A DNA stretch of 24,396 nt from Strigomonas culicis (GCA_000482145.1 AUXH01000278.1:1-24396), one strand, 5' to 3'; counted from the first letter of the stretch, positions 8,202-16,165 are shown. The notes: a model not told the origin generated them from the letters alone. Made by a program: numbers and translations.

Positions 8202-9152
8202 CTAATATGGCATGTGCATTGTCCACGCCTTTGCGCTCGTGTCAGCCGCGTCGGCCGCAGCGCTGGGCGGCACACCACTCCCGCCCGGCGCCGTGTCGCC
8301 GTGCGCCACGACCACCACGGACTCGTCGCGTCGGTCGTACTGGCCGGACTCGGTCGACTCCTTCGCCTTGGGCGGCCGCACGCGGCGCCCCTGTGGCCAC
8401 CGCGCCGTCGCCAGCGGGACGGAGCTCGTGTAGCACTCCTGCGTGTTCGTGCCCAGCATGCGGGGGTCCGTGAGCTGGTCCACCACGAGTTGGAAGTTCT
8501 TCTCCGCCACGTTCACGGGCAGGATGCAGTTCTGCTCCAGCGCCTCGCGCAGCTCCGCCACCTCGCGCGACATGGCCCACGTCGTGTAGCGGTCCTTGCG
8601 GACGTTGAAGGGCCGCGTGCGGTGCGCCTTCTGCGAGCTCGCGATAACCGTGCTGCCGTCCCCGACGCTGTGCTCCGTCGTCAGCCGGTCGCGGTAGGGG
8701 TGGGCGGCGGGCCGCATGCTCGGCTCCGTGCGGTGGAAGATGTTGTTCCACGCCCACCGCGTCTCCTCGCTCTCCACGTAGACGGCGCTGTTGCGCAGGC
8801 AGAAGACGCCGGTGCGCGACGTCAGCTCCGCCGAGAAGCAGTTCTGTTCGATGCGGAACTGCGTGTGTCGCAGCGGCCGGTAGTAGATGAGGTAAATGAA
8901 AGCCGCATTCAACACGCCGCAAAAGGGAATCACAAAGAGAAGGTAGAGCTTCTGTCGCACACTGTGCGACACGGTGTTCTGGGTCGTGGCCTGCGCGGCC
9001 GGTGGCGGGCCCAGGCTCTCACCTGGGTACTCGTCCGGGTTAAAGATGAACAGAGTAGGCACCACCACCACCAACAGCAGCAGGGAGAAAAACAAGGCAC
9101 TAAAGACAACGAGTAGCATCCATGAAAGGGAATCGAAAAGTGAGTCAAACAA
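8202..9152 (-). CDS. two-span membrane protein of unknown function, 316 aa
   Basis: A strongly hydrophobic segment at 12-37 and a second at about 69-91 bracket a short polar loop, so a two-span or signal-anchor plus one-span topology is likely. The rest (92-316) is polar. Residues 105-118 run from Cys to Cys with G115-V116-F117-C118, followed by SA-x-YV and acidic residues; the same spacing and end motif occur at 745-766 of the next gene downstream (5258-7714). The C-terminus is Ser/Ala/Asp-rich. An alternative start at residue 12 (9119) would trim the N-terminus without losing the first span. No family recognised. The shared motif suggests that this gene and its neighbour are distant paralogues (inference). 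Confidence 0.8.
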   Translation of the reverse strand: MFDSLFDSLSWMLLVVFSALFFSLLLLVVVVPTLFIFNPDEYPGESLGPPPAAQATTQNTVSHSVRQKLYLLFVIPFCGVLNAAFIYLIYYRPLRHTQFRIEQNCFSAELTSRTGVFCLRNSAVYVESEETRWAWNNIFHRTEPSMRPAAHPYRDRLTTEHSVGDGSTVIASSQKAHRTRPFNVRKDRYTTWAMSREVAELREALEQNCILPVNVAEKNFQLVVDQLTDPRMLGTNTQECYTSSVPLATARWPQGRRVRPPKAKESTESGQYDRRDESVVVVAHGDTAPGGSGVPPSAAADAADTSAKAWTMHMPY

Positions 9153-9632
9153 ACGAAAGAAGTCCGAAAGAGTATTGTGCTAGAATGGACGATGTGTTGA
9201 AGTGGATCAACAAGTGCAAAACAAAAAAAAAACTGGAGAAGTGTGTTTCCAGACCACACTAGTTCACTACAACGGTATATAAATACAGATAATCTATATG
9301 TTTATGTGAAAGGAGAAGAAGAAATCTGATTAGTTGTGTCTAAATTATCAGAGCAAATATACACCCTGCTTGAGTTTAACTCCGCCTCAAGGTTCTAAAG
9401 AATGAAGAGCCAAACCGCCGAAGGCACTACCACAACAAAGAGCTGAAGAGAATAGAGAGAAAGAGACAAAAAGAGAAGAATGTGCACCACCGTACGAGTG
9501 GACCGAGCAACGAAAGATAAAAAAAAACAAAGATAACACACTTTACGGCGAGAAGAGAAGCCTGCGTGCATCTTCTTTTATTATTATTCTGAGGTGTATA
9601 TTGTACACACATCCGCTACGATGTCCCTCCCG
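9153..9632. other. intergenic spacer upstream of the 316-aa membrane protein gene
   Basis: 480 bases, AT-rich. Several possible splice acceptors exist (AG at 9181-9180 and 9234-9233, a pyrimidine tract near 9308-9326), and none stands out. The right end is the DHHC gene's 3' UTR, with a TTA-repeat/CTGAG element at 9575-9593 and ATTGTACA at 9600-9607. Confidence 0.55.
9575..9607 (-). promoter_or_regulatory. candidate 3' UTR element shared with another gene
   Basis: Read on the transcript, TGTACAAT lies about 26 nt after the DHHC stop codon and is followed by CTCAG and AATAATAATAAAAGA. The same two blocks, in the same order, occur in the 3' UTR of the gene ending at 5258. Function unknown; the 9-mer TGTACAATA here fits the broad UGURNNAUA pattern of PUF-protein sites. 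Confidence 0.35.
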
Positions 9633-10979
9633 TCAAGGTATGCCGCCCGTGCGGCACTCACTCATCTCCTCCCTTTCACTCCGCCGAACTAAATCTTCGA
9701 AGACCGGGTAGTGCATTCCGTCGCAGTCGATGGGCCGGAGAGTGGGCAGCAGCACGAGCCAACCCAGCGCCACGGCGTCCAGGAGCAGCGCACGCAGCCG
9801 CCTACGCCGCGCCCTGCTCAACGGCAGCGAGGCCCTGTCGGTGCGCAGCAAGTGCTGCAGCACCGGATCGTCCGCCGTGCGAAAGAGTTCCACCACGTTG
9901 CGGAAGGCGCCCAAGTCGTACGGGCTGCGGTACACGTACTGCGTCGCGCCGTAGACCTCCTCCTCCTTGTACGCGATGATGGCAAGCTCAACCTGCGTCG
10001 CGTTGCGCAGCGCCGTGCGGACCGTAATGTACACGAAGAAGAGCATGCAGAGCCCCATGACGCCGGCCAGCAGAATGGTGAAGCTCACGTGGACGCTACG
10101 CAGCCGCTGGCCTGCGTCCCCATACGGCGCGCGGAGCGCGGCCAGCTTGGCCATGCCGGTCGGCGTGGGGCCCGCGTAGACCTCCTGCAGCAGGGCCCCC
10201 TGCCGCTGCTCGAAGGCGCGCTGCCGCACCCACACGTAGCCGGAGATGGCGCCGTCCAGCAGCCCGCCGACGCAGAGCCACGCGAGGAAGAGGGTGAAGT
10301 AGCGGTGGTTGTCCGCGTCAATGCAGTTGTTCATCCACGGGCAGTGATGGTCCATCCGCGGGACGCACGCGTCGCAGACGGCGCAGTGGTGCTCCCGCGG
10401 CGCCTTGAGACGGTTGCAGCGCGGACAGAAGCGGCGCGCGCCGTCCAGCAGCCGCGTGCGCCGCTCGGCTGGCAGATACGCCTGGGCGACGGCTGCTAGC
10501 CGCGCCAGCTCGCGCAGCTCCCCTGGGCCGGTTGCGGCGGGGGCGGCCCCGCAGCAGCAGCCGTCCGCCCGCCGCGGCGCCGCAGCGGGGGCGTCTGCCG
10601 CCGTGGCGCGCACCTCAACGGCGGTGCACCGCGCCCCGCCGGCGGGCGGCGCATCCCCGTCCGTGGCTGGGCGGGCCGCCGGCGCCCTCCCAAGGCGCAG
10701 GGAGAAGGCGGAGCAGCACACGTAGTTGAAAAGGATGTTGAAGGACACAACGACGACCAGGACCTGCAGCGTCCCGCGGAGCAGCGTGCCCGGCTCGCTC
10801 ATCACCGGCACCACGTCGCGCGCGGTGACCGCGGTGCAGTACATGACGAGCGCCATGCCGAGGCTCACGATGAGAAAGCTGAGAAAGCGCGCAGAGAAGC
10901 AGAAGGTGCGTCGCACCCACGCGTGGCGCCAAAGCCGCGCGGAGCAGAGATCGATGAGATCGCAGACCCTTTCACACAT
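9633..10979 (-). CDS. DHHC-type protein S-palmitoyltransferase
   Basis: 448 residues from the ATG at 10979. An upstream in-frame ATG (11186) would lie inside the preceding gene and upstream of a strong splice acceptor at 11000, so it is rejected. Four membrane spans are seen at about 30-50, 68-92, 228-250 and 298-320. Between spans 2 and 3 is the cytosolic Cys-rich domain (about 184-228) with zinc-binding Cys/His residues and the catalytic D210-H211-H212-C213. A degenerate TTxE motif follows span 4 (T329 to E331), and a YDLG-x3-N motif typical of the family lies at 354-361. The enzyme transfers palmitate from acyl-CoA to protein cysteines at an internal membrane or the plasma membrane; its substrate cannot be told. 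An Ala-rich insert at about 98-160 carries a CCC cluster (141-143), which might itself be acylated (inference). Confidence 0.93.
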   Translation of the reverse strand: MCERVCDLIDLCSARLWRHAWVRRTFCFSARFLSFLIVSLGMALVMYCTAVTARDVVPVMSEPGTLLRGTLQVLVVVVSFNILFNYVCCSAFSLRLGRAPAARPATDGDAPPAGGARCTAVEVRATAADAPAAAPRRADGCCCGAAPAATGPGELRELARLAAVAQAYLPAERRTRLLDGARRFCPRCNRLKAPREHHCAVCDACVPRMDHHCPWMNNCIDADNHRYFTLFLAWLCVGGLLDGAISGYVWVRQRAFEQRQGALLQEVYAGPTPTGMAKLAALRAPYGDAGQRLRSVHVSFTILLAGVMGLCMLFFVYITVRTALRNATQVELAIIAYKEEEVYGATQYVYRSPYDLGAFRNVVELFRTADDPVLQHLLRTDRASLPLSRARRRRLRALLLDAVALGWLVLLPTLRPIDCDGMHYPVFEDLVRRSEREEMSECRTGGIP

Positions 10980-10998
10980 GGGCCGAAACGCTTTATAT

Positions 10999-11028
10999 CT
11001 ATAAGAGGAAGTCAAAAGAGAGAGAAAG
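10999..11028 (-). promoter_or_regulatory. trans-splice acceptor for the DHHC gene
   Basis: Minus strand: a C/T-rich tract ending CTTCCTCTTATAG, with AG at 11000-10999, 19 nt before the ATG at 10979. A textbook acceptor that decides the start codon. Confidence 0.7.
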
Positions 11029-11151
11029 TGTAGGTGCACATGGGAAAGCGTACAAGAAGAGCTACTATTCGCAATAAAGTATAGGGGGAAAAAAAACTGT
11101 GCGGTGTTCCCTTCTCCGGCAATGAGCACCTTTCTCTTTCCGCGATGTAGT

Positions 11152-11994
11152 TTACACGTCCTTCTCGGGGCCCAGCTTACGTCCATAAGCAGGAGCGCGG
11201 TAGTCGTCGCCGGGGTCCCTGGGGGCGGCCCCCGCTGCCGCGCTGGGCCGCGGCGCCCCGTCCGCGGCGAGGCGCCGACGCGACGGGGCGCGCTGCGGCG
11301 GCAGGCGCGACTTCTTCTTCTCCCGCAGCGCGCGTATGTACGCGCGCATCAGTCGCATCTTGTTGGGCGAGCACGTCAGCATGTAGAGGTAGTCGTACGG
11401 GTATATCCCGCCGGTGTGGCCGTCGCTGAAGAGGATGCGGATGGCGTAGCTGCCCATAGGCACGATGTCCGTGATTGTGACGCCGCGCCGCCCGTAGACA
11501 ATAATGCCAGAGGTGCCGTAGCTGCCGTCCGTGCTGGGCGTGTACGCGCGCAGGTACTCCGCCAGCGCGCGCGTCTTGTGCGCCGTGGTGGGCGCTGCAG
11601 CGATGCCGGCGGCGCGGCCCGGGTCGCGCGCCACCGCGCGGAGCGCCTCCGCCGGCCACGTGAACTCCACGGCGAGTCGGTCCTTGCTGACGGTGATGCC
11701 GGTCGGCACCAGCACCTGCCGCACCTCGCGCTGCTCCTTGAGCCGCTCCGCCAGCGTGAGGGGGCTCACCGCGTGCCGCTCCAGCACGCGCCGCGGCTCC
11801 GTCACGAACTTGTCTTGGTCGAGGTACCGGTGCCGCGCCAGCTGCGTGACGGAGTCCGACACGATGTCGCTCACCCGGTCGTACAGCGAGCTGAAGTGGG
11901 CCGCGGGGGACAGGAGGGCGGCGCGCCCGCCAGAGCAGCCCCGCCGCCCCGTCGTCCTATACCCCCCTCTCACAAGACCTCGCCACGCGTACAT
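11152..11994 (-). CDS. DUF971 (GBBH-like N-terminal) domain protein, probably mitochondrial
   Basis: 280 residues. The N-terminus is Arg/Gly/Ser-rich without acidic residues until about 39, which suggests a mitochondrial presequence. The DUF971 fold spans about 97-208: a first strand region, the EYLRAYTPS segment (146-154) where the family has its WLR motif, and the diagnostic end block with G181, Y183-A184, D191-G192-H193, G196-I197-Y198 and D201-Y202-L203. The family is the N-terminal domain of gamma-butyrobetaine hydroxylase and also occurs alone; stand-alone bacterial members are often found with Mrp/ApbC-type iron-sulfur proteins, so a role near Fe-S metabolism is possible but unproven. 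No catalytic hydroxylase domain is present. The C-terminus (228-280) is a basic, Pro/Ala-rich tail. Confidence 0.85.
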   Translation of the reverse strand: MYAWRGLVRGGYRTTGRRGCSGGRAALLSPAAHFSSLYDRVSDIVSDSVTQLARHRYLDQDKFVTEPRRVLERHAVSPLTLAERLKEQREVRQVLVPTGITVSKDRLAVEFTWPAEALRAVARDPGRAAGIAAAPTTAHKTRALAEYLRAYTPSTDGSYGTSGIIVYGRRGVTITDIVPMGSYAIRILFSDGHTGGIYPYDYLYMLTCSPNKMRLMRAYIRALREKKKSRLPPQRAPSRRRLAADGAPRPSAAAGAAPRDPGDDYRAPAYGRKLGPEKDV

Positions 11995-12051
11995 GTTACT
12001 ATGATTTTACGATTCTTTTTGAAACGGTTATTCTACTTATTTTGTACTCTT

Positions 12052-12107
12052 CTCACAAGGAAGCCGAACCCCCAAAGGACGCATAAAAAGAGAAGGAGAG
12101 AAGAAAG
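12052..12107 (-). promoter_or_regulatory. candidate trans-splice acceptor for the DUF971 gene
   Basis: Pyrimidine tract at about 12084-12107 on the minus strand. The first AG after it is at 12053-12052, giving a 57-nt leader. Confidence 0.5.
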
Positions 12108-12225
12108 CACATGGAACCCTTCAAGTGCACGTCGCTCTGCTGGTTTGATCAAAAGTCTCGTATAACCCACTGCCGTGTAAAAGTAGTTAAGATGTGAATA
12201 AGTGTACAGCGGAAGGAGGCGCGGC

Positions 12226-13059
12226 TCAGCGCTTGACCTTCGCCGATCCGCTCCCATAATTCATCGTCCACCGTCGCTCCCGCATCCCCTCAATCGCCTT
12301 GGGCTCCACGACGGCATCCTTCTCGGAGGTGCCCCATATCGTGTGGCGTCGCACCGAGACAAACCGCCGAAACCACCAGTCTCCGGCAGCTTTCGGCACC
12401 GCGTAGAAGGCGAGCGTGAACACGCACGACGGCAGCCACCGGTCGAGCCGCATGCCGATGCGGCACATTGCCGTGAAGTTGGTGGACACGAGGAGGTCCG
12501 TTTCCTTCGGATTCGTCAAGGCGCTGGAGCGGCGCGCCTGGTCGCCCGTCTCCGTCTCTCTGCGGCGCGTCGCGGCGGGGGCGGCAGCGGTGGTGGAGGA
12601 GGCCGCGGCGGCGAGTGTATCCATGAGGTCGTCCGCGTGGCGGCCGGAGGCCCTCGCGCCCATCCGCCGCAGAAAGAAGGACTCCCTTGAGGGCACCTTC
12701 TCCACAAACACAACGACCAGGTCCATCTCGTAGGCGCTGCCAGGGGCAGCGTCCGCGGCGCGCGAGGGCGTGCTGCTGGCAGCGGGCGGCATGCACTTGA
12801 GCGTGCGCGCCACCTGAGCCCCCTCCGGCAAGCCGAGGGACGTGAAGTACATGCGATGGCGGTCCAGGCGCTCATGGTTCTCCGTCTCCGCGCTCTCGGT
12901 CCCCCTCACATACGAGAGGTAGCCGAAGTAGTTAAAGTTGCGCTCCAACACGTAGCGGACGCGTGCCTGACAGAGGAGGCAGTGGCCATCAAAAATGACT
13001 AAGTTCCGTGGTAGACGCGAGAGAAGAAGACTGTAGTTGGTGCCACGGAACCGCTTCAT
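12226..13059 (-). CDS. DCC family (DUF393) thiol-disulfide oxidoreductase-like protein
   Basis: 277 residues from the ATG at 13059; an in-frame ATG at 13167 is excluded because it lies upstream of a strong splice acceptor at 13116-13115. The family signature is at 23-30: F23-D24-G25-H26-C27-L28-L29-C30, a thioredoxin-like CxxC after a short beta strand. The C-terminal DCC block is also present at about 218-243 (YAVPK, then DWWFRRF, basic residues, W242-G243). Usual family members are about 110-150 residues; here the two blocks are separated by Ala/Ser/Arg-rich insertions (about 90-110 and 135-185). Members are predicted oxidoreductases with no agreed substrate. There is no clear signal peptide, though residues 1-20 are basic and hydrophobic and could target a mitochondrion (inference). 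Confidence 0.85.
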   Translation of the reverse strand: MKRFRGTNYSLLLSRLPRNLVIFDGHCLLCQARVRYVLERNFNYFGYLSYVRGTESAETENHERLDRHRMYFTSLGLPEGAQVARTLKCMPPAASSTPSRAADAAPGSAYEMDLVVVFVEKVPSRESFFLRRMGARASGRHADDLMDTLAAAASSTTAAAPAATRRRETETGDQARRSSALTNPKETDLLVSTNFTAMCRIGMRLDRWLPSCVFTLAFYAVPKAAGDWWFRRFVSVRRHTIWGTSEKDAVVEPKAIEGMRERRWTMNYGSGSAKVKR

Positions 13060-13114
13060 CGGTGTAACTGTTGGTTTTTCTTCCTTTTGGCGATCCTTTA
13101 GTCCTTGGTACAGG

Positions 13115-13147
13115 CTGGGAGAAGAAGAATGAAAACGCAAGAGAAGA
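13115..13147 (-). promoter_or_regulatory. trans-splice acceptor for the DCC-family gene
   Basis: Minus strand: tract ending TTCTTCTTCTCCCAG, with AG at 13116-13115, 55 nt before the ATG at 13059. Strong match to the acceptor pattern; it rules out the upstream in-frame ATG. Confidence 0.7.
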
Positions 13148-13326
13148 ATGTGAACAAAAAAAAGCAATTCATTCTTCTTTCCGTGAAATAAATGGAAGAA
13201 GGAGATCCGAAACAGATGTCTTTCTCAGCTTCTCTTTCTTCTTAACCCTCCTTCTTCTTTTCATCATATTTTATGAGCGTTAATACGAAGTACGTACACA
13301 CATCTGCGTACGAAACAAAAGAACAA

Positions 13327-13345
13327 ATATATATATATATATATA
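13327..13345. repeat. (AT)n microsatellite
   Basis: About nine uninterrupted AT units in the spacer after the E1-alpha stop codon. Confidence 0.85.
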
Positions 13346-13415
13346 AACAACGATATTCGTTTTCATAAGAAGAGGAAAAGAAGAGGGGTACTAATTGAAT
13401 CCGCTAGAGCAGGCG

Positions 13416-14843
13416 TTACAGCTTCTCCTGGTCGTATTTATCCTTAAACCGCTGATAGTGCTCCGTTAGCTCCTTCTGCTGCTTCTTGAGGTCCTCCGGC
13501 ATAACCTCATAGACATCGTCGCAGAGTGTCGACACGGGCCACGGCGGGATGGACTCCTGCCGCCGCAGCTCGGAGAGCAGCTCCTTGCGGGTCTTCTCCA
13601 TGATCTCCGCTGATTTCTCGCTGTTCCACCAGTTACGCTCCAGCAGGAACTTCTCGAAGCGCTCGATGGGGCTAAACAGATCCGCGAAGTGGCCGATCTC
13701 GTCCTTCGTGCGGTACGCCGTGCTGTCGTCCGACGTCGAGTGGTGCGAGACGCGGTACGTCATCGCCTCGATGAAGACGGGTTTGTTCGTGCGCAGGATC
13801 ATCTCGCGCGCCTTGCGCACCGTGTAGTACACCGCCACGGCGTCCTGCCCGTCGATGCGGGCGGAGGGCATACCGTAGCCAATCGCGCGACCGAGCACGC
13901 CGTCGCCGACGTACTGCGAGTGGGTCGGCGTCGAGATGGCGTAGCCGTTGTTGCGCACGAAGAAGAGCGTGTGCGAGCCCATCGTCGCCGCGAAGTTGAG
14001 GCCGGCGTGGAAGTCGCCCTCGCTCGAGGCGCCCTCGCCGAAGAAGGTGGCGCATATGCGCGCGTCCGGCATGGCCGCAATGTCGGTGCCCGGCGGCGCC
14101 TGCTTCAGCAGCGCCGCGTTCTCCAGCCGGAAGGCGTAGCCCGCGCCGGCGCCGTGCGGGATCTGCGTCGCGAGGGGCGAGCTGACCACCTGCGCGTGCA
14201 GCTTGACGCTGCCGTAGTGGATGGGCATCTGCCGCCCCTTGAGGTCGCACTCGCTGTTGCCCATGCACTGCGCGACGAACTGCGGTATGGTGTAGCCGCG
14301 GTACGTCAGCAGGCCCGACTCGCGGTACTGCATGAAGAGCTCGTCGTTGCTGGCGAGCCCGGCGGCCGCCCCGATGACGGCGCTCTCCTCGCCGAACATA
14401 GACATGTAGAAAGAGATGCGGCCCTGCCGCTGCGCCTCCAGCATGATCTTGTCCATCGTATTGTGCGCAATCATCGACGTCATCATGCGCTCCGCCACAT
14501 CGCGAGAGATGATGGAGGACTCGTCCTCCGCGAGCGGCCGGTACAGCGCGTCGCCGTTGGGGGACACCATCAGCTCCGTGCTGCTCTCGCCGCCACTGAA
14601 GTCCGAGGGCTTGGCGATCTTGCCGTCGAGGTCTAAAATGTGAAAAATGGGCGCCGACGAGTCCTCGCTGCCGCGGAAGGAGAGCGTGCTGGTCGTCACG
14701 GGCATGTCCTTGAAGTCCATGTTCCAGACCTGCTGCACCGACCGGAAGGCGGACGCCACGGACACCTCCGTGCCGAGCGCCTCGCTGCCAATGACGGGGG
14801 CAATGGGCGACGTCGTTAACCGGCTAATACATCTACGGAACAT
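13416..14843 (-). CDS. BCKDHA: branched-chain 2-oxoacid dehydrogenase E1 alpha subunit, mitochondrial
   Basis: 475 residues. With its E1 beta partner it performs the thiamine-diphosphate-dependent decarboxylation of 2-oxo acids from Leu, Ile and Val in the mitochondrial matrix and passes the acyl group to lipoyl-E2. The N-terminal 20 residues (basic, no acidic residue before E21) fit a mitochondrial presequence. The ThDP/Mg motif runs from G269-E270-G271 to N298-N299, and the following YAISTPT block and the active-site loop HHSTSDDS (367-374) match the BCKDH branch rather than pyruvate dehydrogenase. The loop keeps the serines that are phosphorylated by BCKDH kinase in animals, so regulation by phosphorylation is possible. 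Length is close to the usual for eukaryotic precursors. No frameshift or missing catalytic residue is seen. Confidence 0.96.
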   Translation of the reverse strand: MFRRCISRLTTSPIAPVIGSEALGTEVSVASAFRSVQQVWNMDFKDMPVTTSTLSFRGSEDSSAPIFHILDLDGKIAKPSDFSGGESSTELMVSPNGDALYRPLAEDESSIISRDVAERMMTSMIAHNTMDKIMLEAQRQGRISFYMSMFGEESAVIGAAAGLASNDELFMQYRESGLLTYRGYTIPQFVAQCMGNSECDLKGRQMPIHYGSVKLHAQVVSSPLATQIPHGAGAGYAFRLENAALLKQAPPGTDIAAMPDARICATFFGEGASSEGDFHAGLNFAATMGSHTLFFVRNNGYAISTPTHSQYVGDGVLGRAIGYGMPSARIDGQDAVAVYYTVRKAREMILRTNKPVFIEAMTYRVSHHSTSDDSTAYRTKDEIGHFADLFSPIERFEKFLLERNWWNSEKSAEIMEKTRKELLSELRRQESIPPWPVSTLCDDVYEVMPEDLKKQQKELTEHYQRFKDKYDQEKL

Positions 14844-15170
14844 GTGGTATGGTTGGGCGTTTCTTATTGGTTTTCCTAAAGTATTTTATTTTATGTTTTT
14901 CACACAAGTAGAGAAGCACAAAGGGGAGCAAAGGGCCAGCATGTTATACAACTAGAGCAGAGCTACAGAGACACCATATGGACAAGGGAAACCACCGGGC
15001 ATCCTTCATCCCACTGGATCCATGTCGCAGAACAGACTGCTACGCTTCCATGTGACGGACACTGTCAGGACAAGTATATAACTTACATAAATAGGAACTA
15101 CAGGTTGAGTATTACATCGTTGAATCCACCTGCTCGTGCACCGTACCCCGCAACAGGGACGTAGAAGCCT
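14844..15170. other. intergenic spacer (E1-alpha / CYB5D1-like)
   Basis: 327 bases, less AT-rich than other spacers. Contains the E1-alpha leader and the 3' UTR of the CYB5D1-like gene. Scanned for tRNA A and B boxes; none convincing. Confidence 0.55.
14876..14936 (-). promoter_or_regulatory. candidate trans-splice acceptor for the E1-alpha gene
   Basis: Pyrimidine-rich stretch at about 14909-14936 (minus strand); first clear AG before the gene at 14877-14876 (ACTTTAG), 32 nt before the ATG. Confidence 0.4.
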
Positions 15171-15836
15171 TCACGCCTCCGTCAGGTCATCGTTGTAGTA
15201 CAGGTGGATGGCAGGAATGTAGTAGTCGGCATTCAGCCCCAGCGCCTCGAAGCTCTCCGTCTCGTCTTGTATCCCGTTCCCGTCTAGCGTCAGGGCCATG
15301 TCCAGCTCGCGCGGCTCCGGGTCGAGCCGCTTCCACGTGTAGCTAAGGGCGTGCGAGTTAATGTAGACGTACCGCTCGCGCACGATGTCATTGAGCGTCT
15401 CCTCGGCGCAGACCTGCAGCAGCACCTCGTCGCCGTTGAGTGTGTTCACAATGCGGATCTGCCGCGTCCGGCTCGTCAGCTCGCCTATCACGTAGGCGGG
15501 GTCCGCCCACCACGGGACGTCGTAGTCGAGGTCGATGTTGCTATCCGGAAATAACGTCGGCACGTGTGGAAAGCGGCCGTAGGGCTGCGCGTAGGTGCGG
15601 AAGCCGGTTTTTTCGTCCACGCACGACTTCATGTCCCCCGCGACGGCGTCCCACCAGTGCGAGATGTCGGTCCCAGCGACCTGCACGAGCGGCTTGGTGA
15701 GATAGGCGAACTTCGGCCGGCGCTGGTACGCGGCGACGAGGGCGGTGAGGTCCAGCACCTTCTTGTTCAGCGACACGTAGAGGTCTTCTACCATGTCGTG
15801 CTGCCGCACCTCCTTCGGCGTGAAGTAGCGGGGCAT
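15171..15836 (-). CDS. CYB5D1: cytochrome b5 domain-containing protein 1 (CYB5D1) homologue, probably axonemal
   Basis: 221 residues. The N-terminus (YFTPKEV, 4-10) and VAGTDISHWWD (53-63) form a cytochrome-b5-like domain; PYGRFPHVP (85-93), PWWADPAYVIG (108-118), TRQIRIVNTLN (124-134), SYTWK (165-169) and the end YYNDDLTE (213-220) match the full-length CYB5D1 family. CYB5D1 is conserved in ciliated organisms and is reported as a radial-spoke-associated haem protein that affects ciliary beating, so a role in the trypanosomatid flagellum is inferred. Odd point: the usual HPGG with the first haem-ligand histidine is not present between residues 30 and 53; H60 is the only obvious ligand candidate. 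Length is as expected for the family. Strongly recognised at the family level. Confidence 0.92.
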   Translation of the reverse strand: MPRYFTPKEVRQHDMVEDLYVSLNKKVLDLTALVAAYQRRPKFAYLTKPLVQVAGTDISHWWDAVAGDMKSCVDEKTGFRTYAQPYGRFPHVPTLFPDSNIDLDYDVPWWADPAYVIGELTSRTRQIRIVNTLNGDEVLLQVCAEETLNDIVRERYVYINSHALSYTWKRLDPEPRELDMALTLDGNGIQDETESFEALGLNADYYIPAIHLYYNDDLTEA

Positions 15837-15880
15837 GCGGCGTACAGCGTTCGTGATACGTGGGGTACTTGCAAAAAGGG

Positions 15881-15927
15881 CTGGGTGTGGGCGGCACCAC
15901 AGCGGAAAGATGGAGAGAAGAAAAGGA
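15881..15927 (-). promoter_or_regulatory. candidate trans-splice acceptor for the CYB5D1-like gene
   Basis: C/T tract at about 15903-15927 on the minus strand; AG at 15882-15881 (CACCCAG) gives a 44-nt leader. Confidence 0.5.
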
Positions 15928-16165
15928 ATTGCATGTGGAGGAACAGTATGGGGCAGGAAGGGAGATCATAGTAAAACGGTGATTCACACTTTATATTTCA
16001 ATCAAGAGGAGGACAAGAAAAAATATATATCACTGATGAACACATACCGTCATAGAGATGAGGGAAACCATACCATCGGTTCTTAGATGACAAACAAACA
16101 GACAAAAAGAACAAATGGAAAAACAACAACACATGTGAGATGTGATAAGAGAACTCAACACGCAA

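Larger units (their letters stand above)
13060..13415. other. intergenic spacer with AT microsatellite
   Basis: 356 bases. Left part is the DCC-gene leader and acceptor; the rest is the 3' UTR of the E1-alpha gene, A/T-rich, with an AT dinucleotide run at 13327-13345. Nothing else is seen. Confidence 0.6.

Noticed and set aside
15100..15170. Possible tRNA or small RNA (GTTGAATCC resembles a B box)
   Set aside because: No matching A box at the right distance and no cloverleaf could be formed.
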